Below the pieces are notes generated by a model. That model saw nothing but the letters and a program-made list of their open reading frames with translations. It made no database searches and was not told the DNA's origin. A DNA stretch of 12,352 bases from Maritimibacter sp. (GTDB lineage: Bacteria > Pseudomonadota > Alphaproteobacteria > Rhodobacterales > Rhodobacteraceae): assembly GCA_003520545.1 (NCBI GenBank), contig DOUP01000233.1, positions 1 through 12,352 of the forward strand, written 5' to 3'. Shown here piece after piece: positions 12,306 to 12,352 of the stretch. Position 1 is the first letter of the stretch, and each line of letters opens with the position of its first letter. The translations under genes were made by a program, and so were the position numbers.

Positions 12306-12352
12306 CACATGCCTCCAGGAAAAGAGTGGCATGAACGTGCCGACGATGACAT

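Overview
The window reads as a stretch of alphaproteobacterial chromosome, most likely from Rhodobacterales (Roseobacter group). The evidence is high GC with strong GC bias at third codon positions, a 217-residue L25/Ctc ribosomal protein of alphaproteobacterial type, the gene order ihfB - lapA - trpF - small gene - trpB, an L-lactate dehydrogenase starting MPVITNIEDL, and a dispersed palindromic repeat familiar from this class. No rRNA, tRNA, CRISPR array or complete insertion sequence is visible. All complete genes look intact.

Layout. 1-345 is the 3' end of nadE. 342-610 is a 269-bp inverted-repeat element (MITE-like) between nadE and a convergent two-gene operon (minus strand: small membrane protein, then MaoC-like dehydratase). 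1437-2210 is a ZIP metal transporter (minus) whose stop codon sits in its own terminator hairpin. 2315-3481 is lldD (plus), divergent from the ZIP gene. 3494-4636 is an MFS transporter (minus), divergent from rplY (4794-5447, plus, followed by a clear terminator). 5525-6202 is a FkbM-type methyltransferase (minus), divergent from pth (6304-7011, plus). 7004-8556 is a minus-strand operon: two exported paralogous proteins with Asp/Arg-rich tails, then a membrane-anchored LuxR-type regulator. 8557-8909 is non-coding and holds two operator-like palindromes and a dispersed palindromic repeat. 8910-11893 is a second minus-strand cluster: ihfB, lapA-like, trpF, a 108-residue unknown protein, trpB. 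12126-12305 is a small membrane protein.

How the genes work together. The housekeeping part covers NAD synthesis, translation (L25, peptidyl-tRNA hydrolase), tryptophan synthesis (TrpF, TrpB), the nucleoid protein IHF-beta, lactate oxidation and metal uptake. Two regions stand out. First, the inverted-repeat element splits a CTAG that originally served as the stop codon of both convergent genes; duplication of CTAG kept both reading frames intact. Second, the operon 8556 to 7004 combines one Sec-exported and one Tat-like-exported paralog, both with a PepSY-like core and a repeat-derived Asp/Arg tail, with a regulator whose LuxR DNA-binding domain is tethered by two membrane helices. This is the best candidate in the window for an undescribed envelope-sensing module.
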